Shown here: piece by piece, positions 22,455-34,665 of the stretch | Numbering within the stretch: the stretch's first letter is position 1 | Layout: each line of letters opens with the position of its first letter | NCBI GenBank assembly: GCA_026214975.1 | Contig: CM047815.1 | Location: 61,511,852 to 61,575,851 of the forward strand | Direction of reading: 5' to 3' | DNA from: Gentiana macrophylla | Lineage: Eukaryota > Streptophyta > Magnoliopsida > Gentianales > Gentianaceae | Length of the DNA: 64,000 nucleotides | Made by a program: the position numbers and the translations under genes | Notes under the pieces: model-generated | Told to the model about the DNA's origin: nothing | What the model saw: the letters and a program-made list of their open reading frames with translations, nothing else | Database searches by the model: none

Positions 22455-22837
22455 AGTTTCGAGCTTAAGCAATAAGCATGTTATTTTGCGTAGTTAATTT
22501 TATCATTTAAATCACGTAATTAAAAGATTAAAGATTTTAGATTCGTAAAACGATACACGAAAATAATAAAAGAAAAAAAAAGAGATCGGGTGGTGCTCGG
22601 CCGACTGGCGGCTGCACCACCACTGCCCGGCGGTCGGTGGCCGGCGGTTACTTGGCGGGTCTCTTCCTTTTGTTTTGTGTATTTTGTGTTTCTATATGTG
22701 ATTAATAATATCTTCTTTGTTTAGTTGTGTCATATGGCAAACTAATGGTTCAAATAGTTTGGGCCATTGGGATGCCACCTGACATTAAAATAATAATGGC
22801 ATTTCCAAACTTTTTTTGGAATAGACCTAGGTCTTTT

Positions 22838-24561
22838 TGATGACGTAGATCAAGTGAAATTAAAATACTTGACCACCATAAACCAATACTAGCAAGAGGA
22901 CTAGGTCCATCGTAGTATAGCTATAGCGAATCAAAATCGATCCCACAGGGAACCAATTGTGGGTCATTTATATACAAACAATTAATCATTCATGCCGAGC
23001 ACATAAAGGCGGTCTACGACCAACAAAAGACAAGAAAGGTAAAGGACACGACCCGACACAACACATAAACAACGTAATTAACCTCCCCAATTATTATGTT
23101 ATTGTTTGGATCTAGAGATTCTATATCATTAAGCTAGACTCGACAACTATTAATCCGATTCGTATTTCTTTTATATTGGCTACGGAGTCATCCCCTAACT
23201 AGATCTAGCTCGGGTAGGCCATCCAGATCACTATGCTACATCACGTGACTTCGCTTTTTCGGCTTCCATCTCATATGACTCGCACGCTTATAAAACTAGG
23301 GATACCGATATTAACCGTATTCCTCACCTAGGCAACATTCCTTTGTTCAGCGCATTTCTAAGCGATCGCGATCGCCTCCGTCCCATTAACACTAACTTTT
23401 TAGGTATCATGTTAATCTACGATTTACGTATAACTAGTGCATGCAATTCCCGAATATAGAACAGATCTTGATCTCGCTGAAAGTCCCGGAAGATCAATTC
23501 ATGAGCCGACCTAGGAGCCCTATATTGGTATTTCCCAATAATACGCTAATTAAAACAGACGAGCAACGTAGCCGTAGCCATACCTACTAAGATAAGAAAT
23601 TCTAGGTGGACAATCACACCATAAAGACGTGGCTAGATTGACGCGGCGAACAACTAAATCTTAGCGTTTCTATATACGTAACGGATAAAATAGAGATTCA
23701 TAAAGCAATTATATAGATCTACTAAAAACACGGTTGTCGATCATACCAAAGTCATCTATAGGTCACCGGATAACAGATCTGGGCGTGTGGATCCTTATAG
23801 ACAAGGAATCCCCACTGCCTCATATCGTATCCTTAGATCTACATCGTTCGGTGAAGAACGAACAACCTCAAACGATAAACAATAATTGGGGGCTTAACTA
23901 CAAAGAACTAAGAACAAATAAATACAAGAACTTACATTATTGCAGAACTTGCATAAAAACTGCTCTAATAAAAACTGAAGATTTAATTATGAATTGTGTG
24001 TATGTATTGAGGTGTAAAAGGCGTGTATTGTATGCCTTTATTTATAGGGGTTCAAGCTAATTAAGAGATATACATCAAAATATCAAAACAAATAAGAGAT
24101 AACTCTCGGCCGATCTCAAAAAATAATGGTGCGCCCCCCCTTCATGCATGTGTCAAAGTTGGCGCCATCTTGGATTGGTTTGCCGGCTTTTGTCATGCTT
24201 ATCCGATCTTTATCTTTAATGCATCCGGATTTCCTTGGATTTATCTTGAGATTTAATTTTTCCATTTGTATTTATCCTCCATAATTATCCAAATCTGCAA
24301 AATAGATATTTATCCCAAAATAAATCATATTTAAATAAAACGGATAAATATAATAAAAACGGATAAATACCGATTTATATAATAAAAACGGATAAACACC
24401 AAATTATATCTTATAAATGGATAAATACCAAATTATATAATAAAAATCACATAACATTAAATAATCCATATAAACATGTGATTTATCACAAAATATATAT
24501 TATTAGTCTCGATTTAAGGTCAACGTTGATGACTTTTACGGGTATAATTTGACCGTCATCA
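22838..24561 (-). mobile_element. Solo LTR with TGATGACG...CGTCATCA ends
   Basis: A 1,724-bp block flanked by CTTTT on both sides (22833-22837 and 24562-24566). Ends are an 8-bp inverted repeat TGATGACG/CGTCATCA, starting TG and ending CA, with a 5-bp duplication, so it behaves as a solo LTR. A 'cgatcccacagggaacc' motif at 22945-22961 sits where the LTR at 56590-58726 has 'gtatccacagggaa', which suggests minus orientation and an Athila/Tat-type origin. No protein is encoded; the frame at 23734-24060 has no recognised motif. A homologous piece is at 1-869. Confidence 0.7.
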
Positions 24562-24821
24562 CTTTTTCAAATGTTTGATTTGGGAAAAGGCCTATGTCTA
24601 TGCCACTTTTAAAATTTTGATTTTGGAGAGTGGCCAGACATATCAACCAACATATTGGCCTTTTCAAATTTTGTTTGGAATAGGCCTAGGCCCTTTTCAA
24701 AATATTTGATTTTAGAAAAAGGCGTCCTTTTCAAAATTTTGATTTTGGTAAAGCCAAGGGAGATGCCCTTTTGGTTTAGGAAACCAAAGGCATCCCTTTT
24801 GATTATGAATCAAAAGGAAAG

Positions 24822-25445
24822 TGATGTGGTCCAGTCCAAGAAGAAAGAGGATGCACCATTTACCCAAGAAGCAAGAAGGTCGGTCCAAGATAGAAGGCCA
24901 ATGCGCCCGTTTTAAGTCTAATTAGGTCTATTGGGCCTTTTGGGCTTGATTTAATTTATTTATGTTCTTTTATGATGTTTTTAGTAGTAAAAGGCCAAAA
25001 GCCCATTAGGGGAGTTGCCTATATGTTAGTATATTGGGTTTGATATTTATTTTCGGTAAATAAAAGCCATTTGGGCTTATTAGGGTCAAGTTATGTCCAC
25101 TAGGGAATAAAGTGGCGAAAATTACAATGTAATTTATCCCACATTGGTTAGCTACATTAGTTTCATGAATATTGTAGCCTATATAAGGCATCTAGGTTGT
25201 TCTTTTACAAACAGTTATATTTTGAGTGAAAATTTGATGAAAGTCTTTGACTTTGTTTATCACTTGCGAGTGAGAATCTCTTCGTTGTAGAGTTCCACCC
25301 CTTAGAGAACTTATCAGCGCCTTGAGCAAGCGTTGTGGCGTTCTTGCCAACGTTCTTAGGTTGGATTATCTAAGATCGTTGTTTTGAGCTCATTATTGAT
25401 TCCTTTAGAAGATCCTAGGGCAAATCTCGTTCTTGAATCGTATCA
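24822..25445 (+). mobile_element. Solo LTR related to the chromovirus LTR
   Basis: 624 bp, starts TGATGTGGTCCAG and ends TTGAATCGTATCA, flanked by GAAAG at 24817-24821 and 25446-25450. The right half parallels the LTR at 1948-2626: 'gtagcctatataa(a)ggca', 'tcacttgcgagtgag', 'agcgccttgagcaagcgttgt', 'gaatcgtat'. The left half is more diverged. TATATAAG lies at 25180-25187. It marks a second family of the same lineage, reduced to one LTR by recombination. Confidence 0.85.
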
Positions 25446-28340
25446 GAAAGAAATAAACGAGACTTAATTTTAATTTTGATTTATTTTAGAATAGTTCTAA
25501 TTAATTAAAATCGTTTAAAATTAACCGTTAATTTTATTTCGATTGAAATCATTAATTAATTAAATGTTAATTAGTTAATTGATTGGATAATATTATTTAA
25601 TGGATTAAACGTTAATTGATTAATTAAGACGCAAGTAGTTAAGTTTTTAATTTTATCTTTTTCAAAAGATGTTATTATATGGATTAGATATAATATGATT
25701 ATATGGACCCCGATTGATCATGGACTCGACCGATAGGATAGATGTGAATGATTTAATTTTTCTGTTGGTTTTAAAAATTATCCTAGGCCGTTATGAAGAA
25801 CATGACCTAGTTTATTTTCTGCATTTACCCCATTCCCATTAGCTCCTCCCGTGTGCGGCTGGTGTATTTATTTTATTAGATAGAATTAAATGTAACAATA
25901 ATGGAGCAGAAAATGGAGACCAAAGAAAGAAGAATGAAGATCCCATGGAAGATGGCGCATTAAATATCATATTGGCGGTAGCAGCTACCCTTAGATTGTG
26001 ACCCGCGGTTTCGTCTGTTTGTATTCGAAAGCGCACCTAGGAAAAGTCCATGATCATACCGGTTACTTTACACATTTATTTATTTTGTGCTTGTATTTAT
26101 TTTGTCTGATACGATAGATGCATGACTAGGCATGATCTAGATAAATGTGTAGGATATATATTTATAGAGATAGATATATTTGATGAGACCATGATTAAAA
26201 TTAATTAAGTGAATTAATTTACATAAATACTTCCACAACAAAAATCAAGTCGAAATATTGTCTCACAATATTATAACGACGGTGAAGAGCCCTTGTTCGG
26301 ATCCAACTGATCGACCACCGCCGGGAGTTGACCTACCTCGGGTATATTGTCGTTATTGAGATATGATCGTATAAGATCTCATGAATATTGAGGTATGACT
26401 TGACTAGAGTCTTTCGGTGATTGGCCACCGTCAGGGCCGTCTGACTTTAGAGACAGGGGGTTGACTAACGTATAGAGATGTGAATTGTCAAATAGTTGAC
26501 TAGTCAACCACAGAGAATCACATAGAGATGTGAATGGTAAGGTGTTACCTACCTTTCAAAATTATCTTGGTTGATCGACCAGCACCGGGAATCGAGGTAA
26601 CTAGATTGGATCTCAGCCACTAAAGAATTTTGGATAATTCTTGAAAGTCAATTGGGAGTAGTTGACTAGTGGGAGCAAAATCATAAACCAAACGACCATT
26701 TTTGATTTTGCGTGTGTAAACAACAACACTCTTTTATCTTTATTTTTAGGTTGTAGTTTTAGCAAACTTTTATATTTATGTTTTTAATTCTCGATTAGTA
26801 AAACCAAATTATGACTGTTATCTTTTGAGAAACGTTCTCAAATATGGTTAAGTAATTTTGATCCTTTTAAAAGCAATGAAACGAGAAACCCCGTTATAGT
26901 AGTTAGAGACAAGGTGACTACATATTTGATACAGTGCTCCAAGACTTTAATTATTAATGGAAACGGAAGCTCATGGTATGATTGAATCATTTGAAAATGA
27001 GTTTCAACGAATTAATCATATATTGGATACGATCCAATATGATCATTCTGTCATACGATGACAATTAATTCAAATGTTGAATAACAATGACCGTATCGAA
27101 TTTTGGAAAGGTTGTTTTCAAAATTGTAAGATTTAAGTATTGACTTAATTCTTTGAACATTGCTTAAAGGTTAATTAAATAGTTAATGTTTTGAATACGA
27201 TTCAAAAGGTTAAATAAATTATTTAATAAACTTTAGATTTTGTTTATGAAAGGAAATTGAAGACATAACTCTTGTGATCTTTCTTAAGTCTTATAAAGAC
27301 TACACTAAGAAATATTTACAAGTGCTTAAAGGATTCAAAAGGAAAGTTGGGACAAGTGCTTAAATAGAGGACTTATTGAAGCTTCTATTCTAGGCAAGCG
27401 TGTTGAGACAAATCTATTTAAACTCAAGTCAACTCTCGGATATATGATATCCTACGAGTGTGAAAGATTAAATACGGAAAGTGAAGCAAACGTTGCGACT
27501 TTTTCGGTTTTGTGTTCTGAGTCTAGTAAACTGATAAGGGAACTAAATAAATGTTATTATGTTCCGGTAATTATGAAGAACACAAGTTCAGTTATTTGTT
27601 AGGATTTAGCAGACATATTCAATTGTAAGGAATAAATGTTATTCCAATAAAGTTGAAAGGTCACTGAATCTAACATACTAGATTGATGTCACTATATAGT
27701 TGATATAGGTGAAAGATCTCAACTAAATATTTTTCAGGCTGTTATCCTTGATTTGTGGCTGTTCTAGGCACAGTCTCTATAGAAGGGAATCGTGTAACCA
27801 AACGTCATTCTGATGATGCTAAACCATATGATTATGAATCATGTGGGTTATACGTATCTTATCCAAAGATGACTAAAATACCCTTTTAAGAAAAGGTAAT
27901 GAAACCTAGAAGATTGACTAGAGCCTAAACATATTGATGTTTGTTGGCTTACGACAATGTATACCATAAACAATTGTTTATCTCTCTCTTGGACTAATTT
28001 TTAGAAATAGTTGAATGTACTTATTGAAGTACGACAATTCGGAAATCCCAAAAAGTTCGAACTAGTACGGCTATGAGATTGATGAGCTACTTAGGAATTA
28101 ATCTTCAATTGGATTGAAGCAATTAATACCTAAAAGGCGTTTCAGAAGACGTCCGAAGTAGTATCAGATTCTCCCTTGAAGGATACCATCTTTGGGATAC
28201 GCAATTAGGTTGTGTTCCTAAAATGGAAACAACACTTTATATGATAAAGGTGTGACGCAAGCCATGCGAAGTATCCCTTACCCGTTTCGGGATATTTCCC
28301 TTATACTTAACCGAGTTCCAAAGAATAAAGGTTGAATAAA
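25446..28340. other. Angela-like interior, gag-side, no readable gene
   Basis: AT-rich internal DNA of the nested copia element. No frame longer than about 65 codons with recognisable motifs; scattered stops throughout. Presumably the leader and the decayed gag/protease/integrase regions. Confidence 0.5.
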
Positions 28341-28349
28341 TTCCATATT

Positions 28350-30160
28350 AGATATGGAAAGGGATAATGTCGAATCTATCTTAACCGATGATTTGAAGTT
28401 GCATAAGCAAAGTCAAAAAGGCTTGGAGCCTAGTACAACATATGCAACTTTGTGGAATATCTTAGCAAGTATGCTAGATATTATTTACTTGTCCGCGGAG
28501 CAAAATGTTTGTCTCCAAACATGCCGTCTTCTAGAAGAAATGTTTCTTCCAAAAGAGATAGTGGAAGTTAAAAAGATCTCAAAAGAGTTTAAGAACCACA
28601 AAGATATACTCAACCCTTGGAACGTGAGCAGACACCACATAGTGATGAAGTGTACAACACTGCTCAATGCACACAAAAGTTCTGTAAGTCTGTGGATAAC
28701 TTTAAGCCTGAAAGGGTTGCTGGTTTGTTCATCTTGAAGAATGAAGATCTCACGACTTATGAAGGAATGTTTGAAAGACAAGATTGAGAGATATGGTCAG
28801 GAGCCATAATATCTGAATTAGATTCCATCAGTGAAACCCAGGTTGTGAACCTAGTCTGTCTTACCTAGAGGGAATGTCCCAGAAAGGCTGACATGGATAG
28901 TAATATGATTACCATAAGGCTATAGTGACGGCTGAGGGGTATGGGGTATAAACCTTGTAATTATCTTTATGCTGCCAGCTGAGCCCAGTTATATTCAGAC
29001 TATGCTTGTTATAAGTTCGTATCATGGCTATATGATAGTGTTGAAGACATTGGGAAAACCGCCCGAAGTTCATAGACGATAACATGATATGTGAGCCCAC
29101 GAGATCCACTTATGGACTCAAACAAATTTCTCTTGACAATTTCTTTGTTTGATAATCAAAGGAGTTTGATTTAGTCGAAAGAAAAGATATGCCCAATGTG
29201 CAAGATGGATAATGGGAGTGTTTTACGATTTTGAGTAAGGTATTGGATATCTCTCTCGAGAATCATCTCCACATATCACAGTCAATTAATGTTTGGTGGT
29301 TCAAGGTCTTTACGGAAGCACTTGGATTAGCAGTTCTTATTTTTAGAAATAAGAATCTATAGTGATAGATTCAACTGCTGTTAGATTATAGTTTACCTAT
29401 ATAGATGTGATGCCAAAAGAGTTTAGCATAGATCGAGACATGAGATACTGCTAACCGGTGTTCTCAAGATCTATCTATGTTAGGATGTCAGTCCTAAAGA
29501 TAAGGTGAAAGATGATGCTTATGAAAGGTTTCCTTTGCTACTGCGATAGGAACCATAATAAGAGTTATGCCAGATGTTAATACTTTATGAAGAGTCATGA
29601 GCAAGTATGAAAGTAAATCTGGTGAAGGTCGAGAATATCCTTAAACATGTTAAGGATGGATTCCTAGTTTATCGAAACTTGGAATAAGATAAATATAGAT
29701 ATACAGACGTGTATCTTGAGTCTTATGAAGGCGAGTAGGAGCTACAGTCTGGGTTTGCAGTCACTTAGATTAAGTGATACAGTGAGCTGGAAATGTTCTT
29801 GGCTATGGGTCACTGTAAATTCTACAACTAGGCCAAAAGAAAGTAGTGCCTTGGAGGCGTAGCAGGAGCAGTACATGGATCAAGAAGGTTCATTCCTGAA
29901 CCTTGTACGGTTCTTCCACCTTTTCTATATAGCTGATATAGTAAGTGGATTCATTGCTTGAAACAATGACCAGGGTCTCGTCGGAGATTCATGCGTGTAT
30001 TGAGGTGGTTCCTTTGACTTGGTCATTTGGAGCATGATATGAAGATAGTCTGAGTCCCCACGGATGGCGAACCATTCACGGCTAGGGCTGGTTGCGAGTA
30101 TTGCATGAGATTCTTGTGTTTCAACTTGGTCTTGTGTGTACGGGTTAATTGTTTTAGGCC
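28350..30160 (+). pseudogene. Decayed copia RT/RNase H region
   Basis: Fragments in changing frames that still recall Angela-type pol. At about 28740-28830: NEDLTTYEGMF...IWSGAIISELDSI, the start of the RT domain. At about 29105: STYGLKQI, the YGLKQA box. At about 29330: LAVLIFRNKNL, recalling the 'LGI(R/K)I.RDR' segment. At about 29490-29540: SPKDKVKDDAYERF-like. At about 29655: DGFLVYRNLE-like RNase H approach. The rest is lost through indels and stops. No catalytic YVDD box is readable. Confidence 0.5.
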
Positions 30161-30171
30161 AAGTGGGAGAT
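30161..30171 (+). other. Polypurine tract of the Angela-like element
   Basis: AAGTGGGAGAT directly before TGTTGAAATAG; this spacing and sequence are typical of long-LTR plant copia elements. Confidence 0.75.
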
Positions 30172-31277
30172 TGTTGAAATAGTGTCATAAACCCAATCAG
30201 GTTGGACCGGATCCGACCGGGTCGGATCATTTCTACTATTTTTTTATGTTTATACAGATATTAAATGGCTTTCTGTTGTCATATATATGTTCTTTTAAAG
30301 AACCAATTATGAATTGTTATATGATAACATCCTTAGTATTAAGCTGTGGTAGAGAAACAATTATAGACGATTATGGTTGATGAGATCTCTAATCACTTTA
30401 ATAAGTTTGATACTTAAATGTCTCTAAGCGTATGTACTATTAAACAGGACATTGATAGTATAAAAAGGCTAGCACGTATTAGATGTCTTCTGTCTTTAAG
30501 GGAATGGATAGATCTCGTCTATCAAAGTGTAGAGATACTTGGACTGTACGTGGACGTGTATTAGAGAATGCGTACGTTAGACTGACCCACTTACACTGTT
30601 AAGTGTCACATTATGTGGCGGTTGTGTAATTATCCTTAGGACCGGAGTCTACATGGCATCACAGTGTGGATTGTCATGCTTTGACACTATTGAGGTTTCC
30701 CCTAGCCATGGGGCGATCATGCGGTAGTGATTGGGTGTGATACTGAAGCATGCGGAGTATACATGTTTGGTTGTCCGGAAATCGCGTGCCACTATCGAGA
30801 GGGTGAATATCCAAAAGGGCCTTCTTATAAGGAATGTCTTACTCTCATGAATCTTTGCAAAGTGGGAGTAAATGAGTAAATGAGTTACGGTCGTTGATGT
30901 TTGACACTCGACAAACGACCGTATGGATATTATTACAGCGATAAGATTGTAATTTACACGGTAACTGTTTCACATGAAAGGTAGTAGTCATTGCATTTGA
31001 CTCTTCCGATGATTGGGGGTCATGGTGTGTTGCTAGACGCTATCCCGTGATCGTCAGGCATGAAGGGCATTTTCGTAATTTGCACTTTGTGTCTACGGCC
31101 AACATATTCGGAAGCCTATCGGGTCACACACATATGAAATTCGGATTAAAATGTGGTTATAGTTGATAACCAAATAAGGAAAGAATTTATCTCGTACTAT
31201 AAAGGTTTTGGTGGTAAATTAATATGATGGTATTTATTTATTATGAATAAATATAATACAAGATATTAATTATGTTG

Positions 31278-31358
<81 letters not shown>

Positions 31359-32129
31359 TATAAAGTCTAAAAATGCGTATATATGATATACATGTATTTT
31401 GTGAATTAATTAGTCATAGTATTATATTAATTAAGGATTAATCCGGATGCCAAATCTTTGGCTAAATGTGGCGCCATTTTGCAAGTGTATAGGATACATT
31501 GGAGTTGTGAAATTTAATTAGATTATCACAATATTAATATTAGATATTAATTGATTTTGAAAAAAATAGATTTATGGTAATAAGATAAATATAGTCAATA
31601 TAAGATATTGACAATATATTAGAAATATTTAATATATGATATTAAATTAAATGAGATAAATCAATCAATTATATTTTCCTTATTTTATTAGGAAAATATT
31701 TTCTTTCTCCTCAATCAACTATGAAGCTAATCCCAATCAGATTGAGAATCATAAGTGGCGCCCCAACACCTATATAAAAAAGTGGTTGGCTAGCTCTTTT
31801 GTACATCATAATTCCAAGAGACTAATAGTTTCTTGTGTAAAATAGAGAGATTTTAGAGAGAGAAAAAGTCGGTCTAGCAGCCGAGTTTTTCTGGTAGCAA
31901 TCCATGATGAGATTCCGGCGAGGTGCTCGTGTGGATCACCGGTAGAAGCCGAACACTTGGGCGGCTTCGTGCAGAAACTACAATCGTAGACAAAGCGCGG
32001 ATCCAATTAGATCAAGCAAGGTAATTTTTGTCTACTTCATTTATGCTTGTTGCTTAAACGAAGTCGATCTTAGGTAAAAGAAAATCAAATTTTTAAATTC
32101 CACTGCGTTCCCGCGTAGATTTCCTAACA
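30172..32129 (+). repeat. 3' LTR of the Angela-like element
   Basis: 1,958 bp, longer than the 5' copy because it retains the roughly 365-bp segment at 30466-30830 and carries an expanded (AT)n tract at 31279-31355. TATATAAA lies at 31771-31778. It is followed by the AAAAT duplication at 32130-32134. Confidence 0.85.
31279..31355. repeat. (AT)n microsatellite
   Basis: A nearly pure AT run inside the 3' LTR where the 5' LTR has only 'aaatatacatatatt' (21671-21690), so the expansion arose after insertion. Confidence 0.95.
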
Positions 32130-32134
32130 AAAAT

Positions 32135-33909
32135 ATGGTGGAGGAACCGGCAGTGCAAGTTGACGATGACTTGGGTATAGGGAAACAGGTCAAAACTCCT
32201 TCGACATGGTACCATGATTTTATTACCCATACTGTACGGAAAATAAGTCCATCTGAGAATTCATCTACTGATTCACCCTCCTCATGTACGCCCATTCCTA
32301 TAACACATTTTGTGAATTGTAAACGTTTTTTTGTGCAACATAGGCGTTTTCCTGCAGCCGTGACAGTGGGACATGAGCCCAAACATTTTAAAGAAGCCAT
32401 GAAAGATTCGGGATGGCAAGATGCGATGCGTCAAGAGATACAAGCCCTTGAAAACAATGATACTTGGGTAATGGAGCCTCTTCCACCTGAAAAGAAAGCG
32501 CTAGGATCCAATGGATATATAAAATTAAGTATAAGTCTAATGAAAGCATAGAGCGCCTCAAAGCAAGACTTGTGATTTATGGCAATCATCAGGTGGAAGG
32601 AATTGACTATATATAATGAGACATTTGCCCCTGTGGCAAAAATGACAACAGTTCGTGTTTTTCTTGCAGTTGCAGCTATTAAAAATTGGGATGTACATCA
32701 ATGGATGTTATAATGCATTTTTTCACGGTGACTTGAGTGAGGCAGTTTATTTGAAGGTTCCGCCAGGTTTCAAGAATACAAATTTTAACCTGGTTTGCAG
32801 ATTGAAAAAGTCATTGTATGGTTTGAAACAAGCTCCCCGCTGTTAGTTTGCTAAACTCTCCACAGCATTGAAGAATTATGGTTTCGTGCAATCCTATTCC
32901 GACTATTCATTGTTTGGGTTGTGCAAAGGACAAACTCAGATCCACGTGCTAGTTTACGTTGTTGACTTGATTATTGCGGGAAATGACAAGGTTGCCCTGG
33001 TTGCTTTTAAAAACTACCTCGGACGGTGCTTTCATATGAAGGATTTGGGAGTTTTGAAATATTTCTTAGGTCTCGAGGTAGCACATAACCCAGAAGGATT
33101 TTTTTTTTGCCAAAGAAAATACGCACTTGAGATAGTTTCTGAAACACGCTTATTGGGAGCAAAGCCTGCGGCATTTCCTATGGAACAGAATCACCGCTTG
33201 GCCCTGGATGATGGCGCGTTTCTTGCGGATCCGGCGCCATGTCGGAGACTTGTGGGGCAATTGATTTACTTATCCATGATGAGACCTGATCTTGCATATT
33301 CTGTTCATATTTTGTCCCGGTTTATGCAATAAGCTCGAGAGGCTCATTGGGAGGCAGCTCTGAGGGTTGTGAGATATTTGAAGAAGAGTCCGGGGCAAGG
33401 TTTCGCTTCGTACTAATAGTGACCTCTGTCTAGCAGGTTTGGTGTGACTCCGACTGGGCAAGTTGCCCCCTTATGCGGCGTTCCTTGGTAGGGTGGTTTG
33501 TGGTGCTTGGTCGTTTCCCAGTATCATGGAAGACCAAGAAGCAACAGACGGAGTCTAGATTGTCTGCGGAGGCCGAGTATAGATCGATAGCAGCGACAGT
33601 GTGTGAGTTGAAGTGGCTAAGCAGCTTCTCAGTGACTTGGGTGTGCAACATTCAAAGGGTATGCAGTTGTATTGTGATAGTCAGTCCGCACTGTACATTG
33701 CTCAAAATCCAGTTTTTCATGAAAGAACAAAACATATCGAGGCTGATTGCCATTTTATTCGAGATGCGGTCACTGAAGGGCTGATATGTCCGTCGTATGT
33801 TTCCACTACTGTCCAATTAGCAGACATTTGTACTAAAGCACTGGGAAAAGCACAATTTGAGTTTCTACATCGCAAGTTGGGCATTCGGGACCTTCACGCT
33901 CCAACTTGA
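32135..33909 (+). pseudogene. Outer copia: reverse transcriptase and RNase H
   Basis: Pol continues after the nested element. ALENNDTWVMEPLPPEKKAL (about 32447-32505), then frameshifts. [17 protein letters not shown] and SLYGLKQAP precede a TAG at 32844-32846. The catalytic box near 32955 reads YVVDLIIAG: the first Asp of YVDD is changed to Val. PDLAYSVHILSRF ends before a stop at 33330. RNase H follows from about 33480 with SAEAEYRSIAATVCELKWL, LYCDSQSALYIAQNPVFHER and ADICTKALG, ending at TGA 33907-33909, which overlaps the polypurine tract. Confidence 0.85.
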
Positions 33910-33915
33910 GGAGGG
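33908..33915 (+). other. Polypurine tract of the outer copia element
   Basis: GAGGAGGG directly before the TGTTGCGG start of the 3' LTR. Confidence 0.8.
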
Positions 33916-34149
33916 TGTTGCGGTATTGACATTATTGTGACTATATTTTTAGGAATATTTTGTATTAATGTGGCTGATGTATTTTAGGAAAATGAATGAG
34001 TGTGATTTGTATTGATTAGGAGGATTTGTGGGAAATCACAAGACTTGGAGATCAAGTCCTAGGCAATTATTTTTGTACATATGTACCCCTTTACCGTGAA
34101 TGAAAGAATCAAAAAATATAATTTATTGAGAAATTATGTGATTTTGACA
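33916..34149 (+). repeat. 3' LTR of the outer copia element
   Basis: 234 bp, TGTTGCGGTATTGAC...GATTTTGACA. The right 130 bp match 18877-19018. Confidence 0.85.
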
Positions 34150-34284
34150 CGAAGGTTAGAGCGAGGTGGAATAGCCAGCAGGAGCAGGGATTTCACCAAT
34201 TTTTTCTTTTCTGTGGAACTGAAGAGATGAGGGCGAGGATTTTTTTAATGTATATGTTTTTGTTTTTATGACAAAATATAGAAA

Positions 34285-34665
34285 AAAATTATAAATTGCC
34301 GTGTCCTTGATGTGTCCCGTCGTGTCCTTGACGGGATGAGATCACCTGTCCAATTTGTGTGTCTAATTTCGGTGTTTAAGTAAAACGACGTCGTTTCATG
34401 TGTGTTTCATTTTTTGGTTTTGGTTTTGGTTTTTTCAAGAAATAAAACACACATGAAACGACGTCGGTTTTACTTAGACACCAAAATTAGACCTACAAAT
34501 TGGACAGGTGATCTCATCTCGTCCTTGACGTGTTGGGACGTGTCGGTATTTAAAATTTTATTTAACATTATTTTAAATCAATCGACACGTGTCGACGCAT
34601 GTCGGGTCGAAATTGTGTCAGATACGACGCACGATACATATTAGAGTGTCGGTACATCATAGGAA
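34285..34665. repeat. Dispersed 'cgtgtccttgacg' repeat hosting a MITE
   Basis: Blocks 34285-34332 and 34521-34665 ('cgtgtccttgatgtgtcccg', 'cgacacgtgtcgacgcatgtcg') are inverted relatives of 18745-18845 and are interrupted by the MITE at 34333-34520. Confidence 0.5.
34333..34520. mobile_element. Mutator-like MITE with 9-bp target duplication
   Basis: A 188-bp fold-back element. Ends GGGATGAGATCACCTGTCC and (reverse complement) GAGATGAGATCACCTGTCC pair, and the arms continue for about 80 bp through 'aaacgacgtcg' with a short T-rich loop at about 34411-34440. GTCCTTGAC flanks both sides (34324-34332 and 34521-34529). Long terminal repeats starting with G and a 9-bp duplication fit Mutator-like elements. 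No coding sequence. Confidence 0.8.

Larger units (their letters stand above)
20851..32129 (+). mobile_element. Nested long-LTR Ty1/copia element, Angela/BARE-like
   Basis: LTRs 20851-22440 and 30172-32129, ends TGTTGAAATA...TTCCTAACA, primer site TGGTATCAGAGAG at 22442-22454, polypurine tract AAGTGGGAGAT at 30161-30171, and a perfect AAAAT duplication. Long LTRs, the TGTTG(G/A)AA start and the 'aagtgggaga' tract resemble the Angela/BARE lineage. Pol is reduced to scattered remains. The interior was itself hit by two LTR elements that survive as solo LTRs (22838-24561, 24822-25445). Confidence 0.85.
18877..34149 (+). mobile_element. Outer Ty1/copia element, split by a nested element
   Basis: 5' LTR remnant 18877-19018, primer site at 19019, gag/protease/integrase to 20850, an 11.3-kb nested element (20851-32134 with its duplication), RT/RNase H 32135-33909, polypurine tract 33908-33915 and 3' LTR 33916-34149. 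Domain order (integrase before RT) is copia. The coding part is broken by stops and most of gag is deleted. Its own target duplication is not visible because the left LTR edge is lost. Confidence 0.85.

Noticed and set aside
23734..24060. 108-codon frame inside the solo LTR
   Set aside because: No domain, and it is located in a non-coding LTR whose homologous copy at 1-869 does not show it.
28354..28737. 127-codon frame as an intact gene
   Set aside because: Lies within the decayed copia interior and shows no conserved residues over most of its length.
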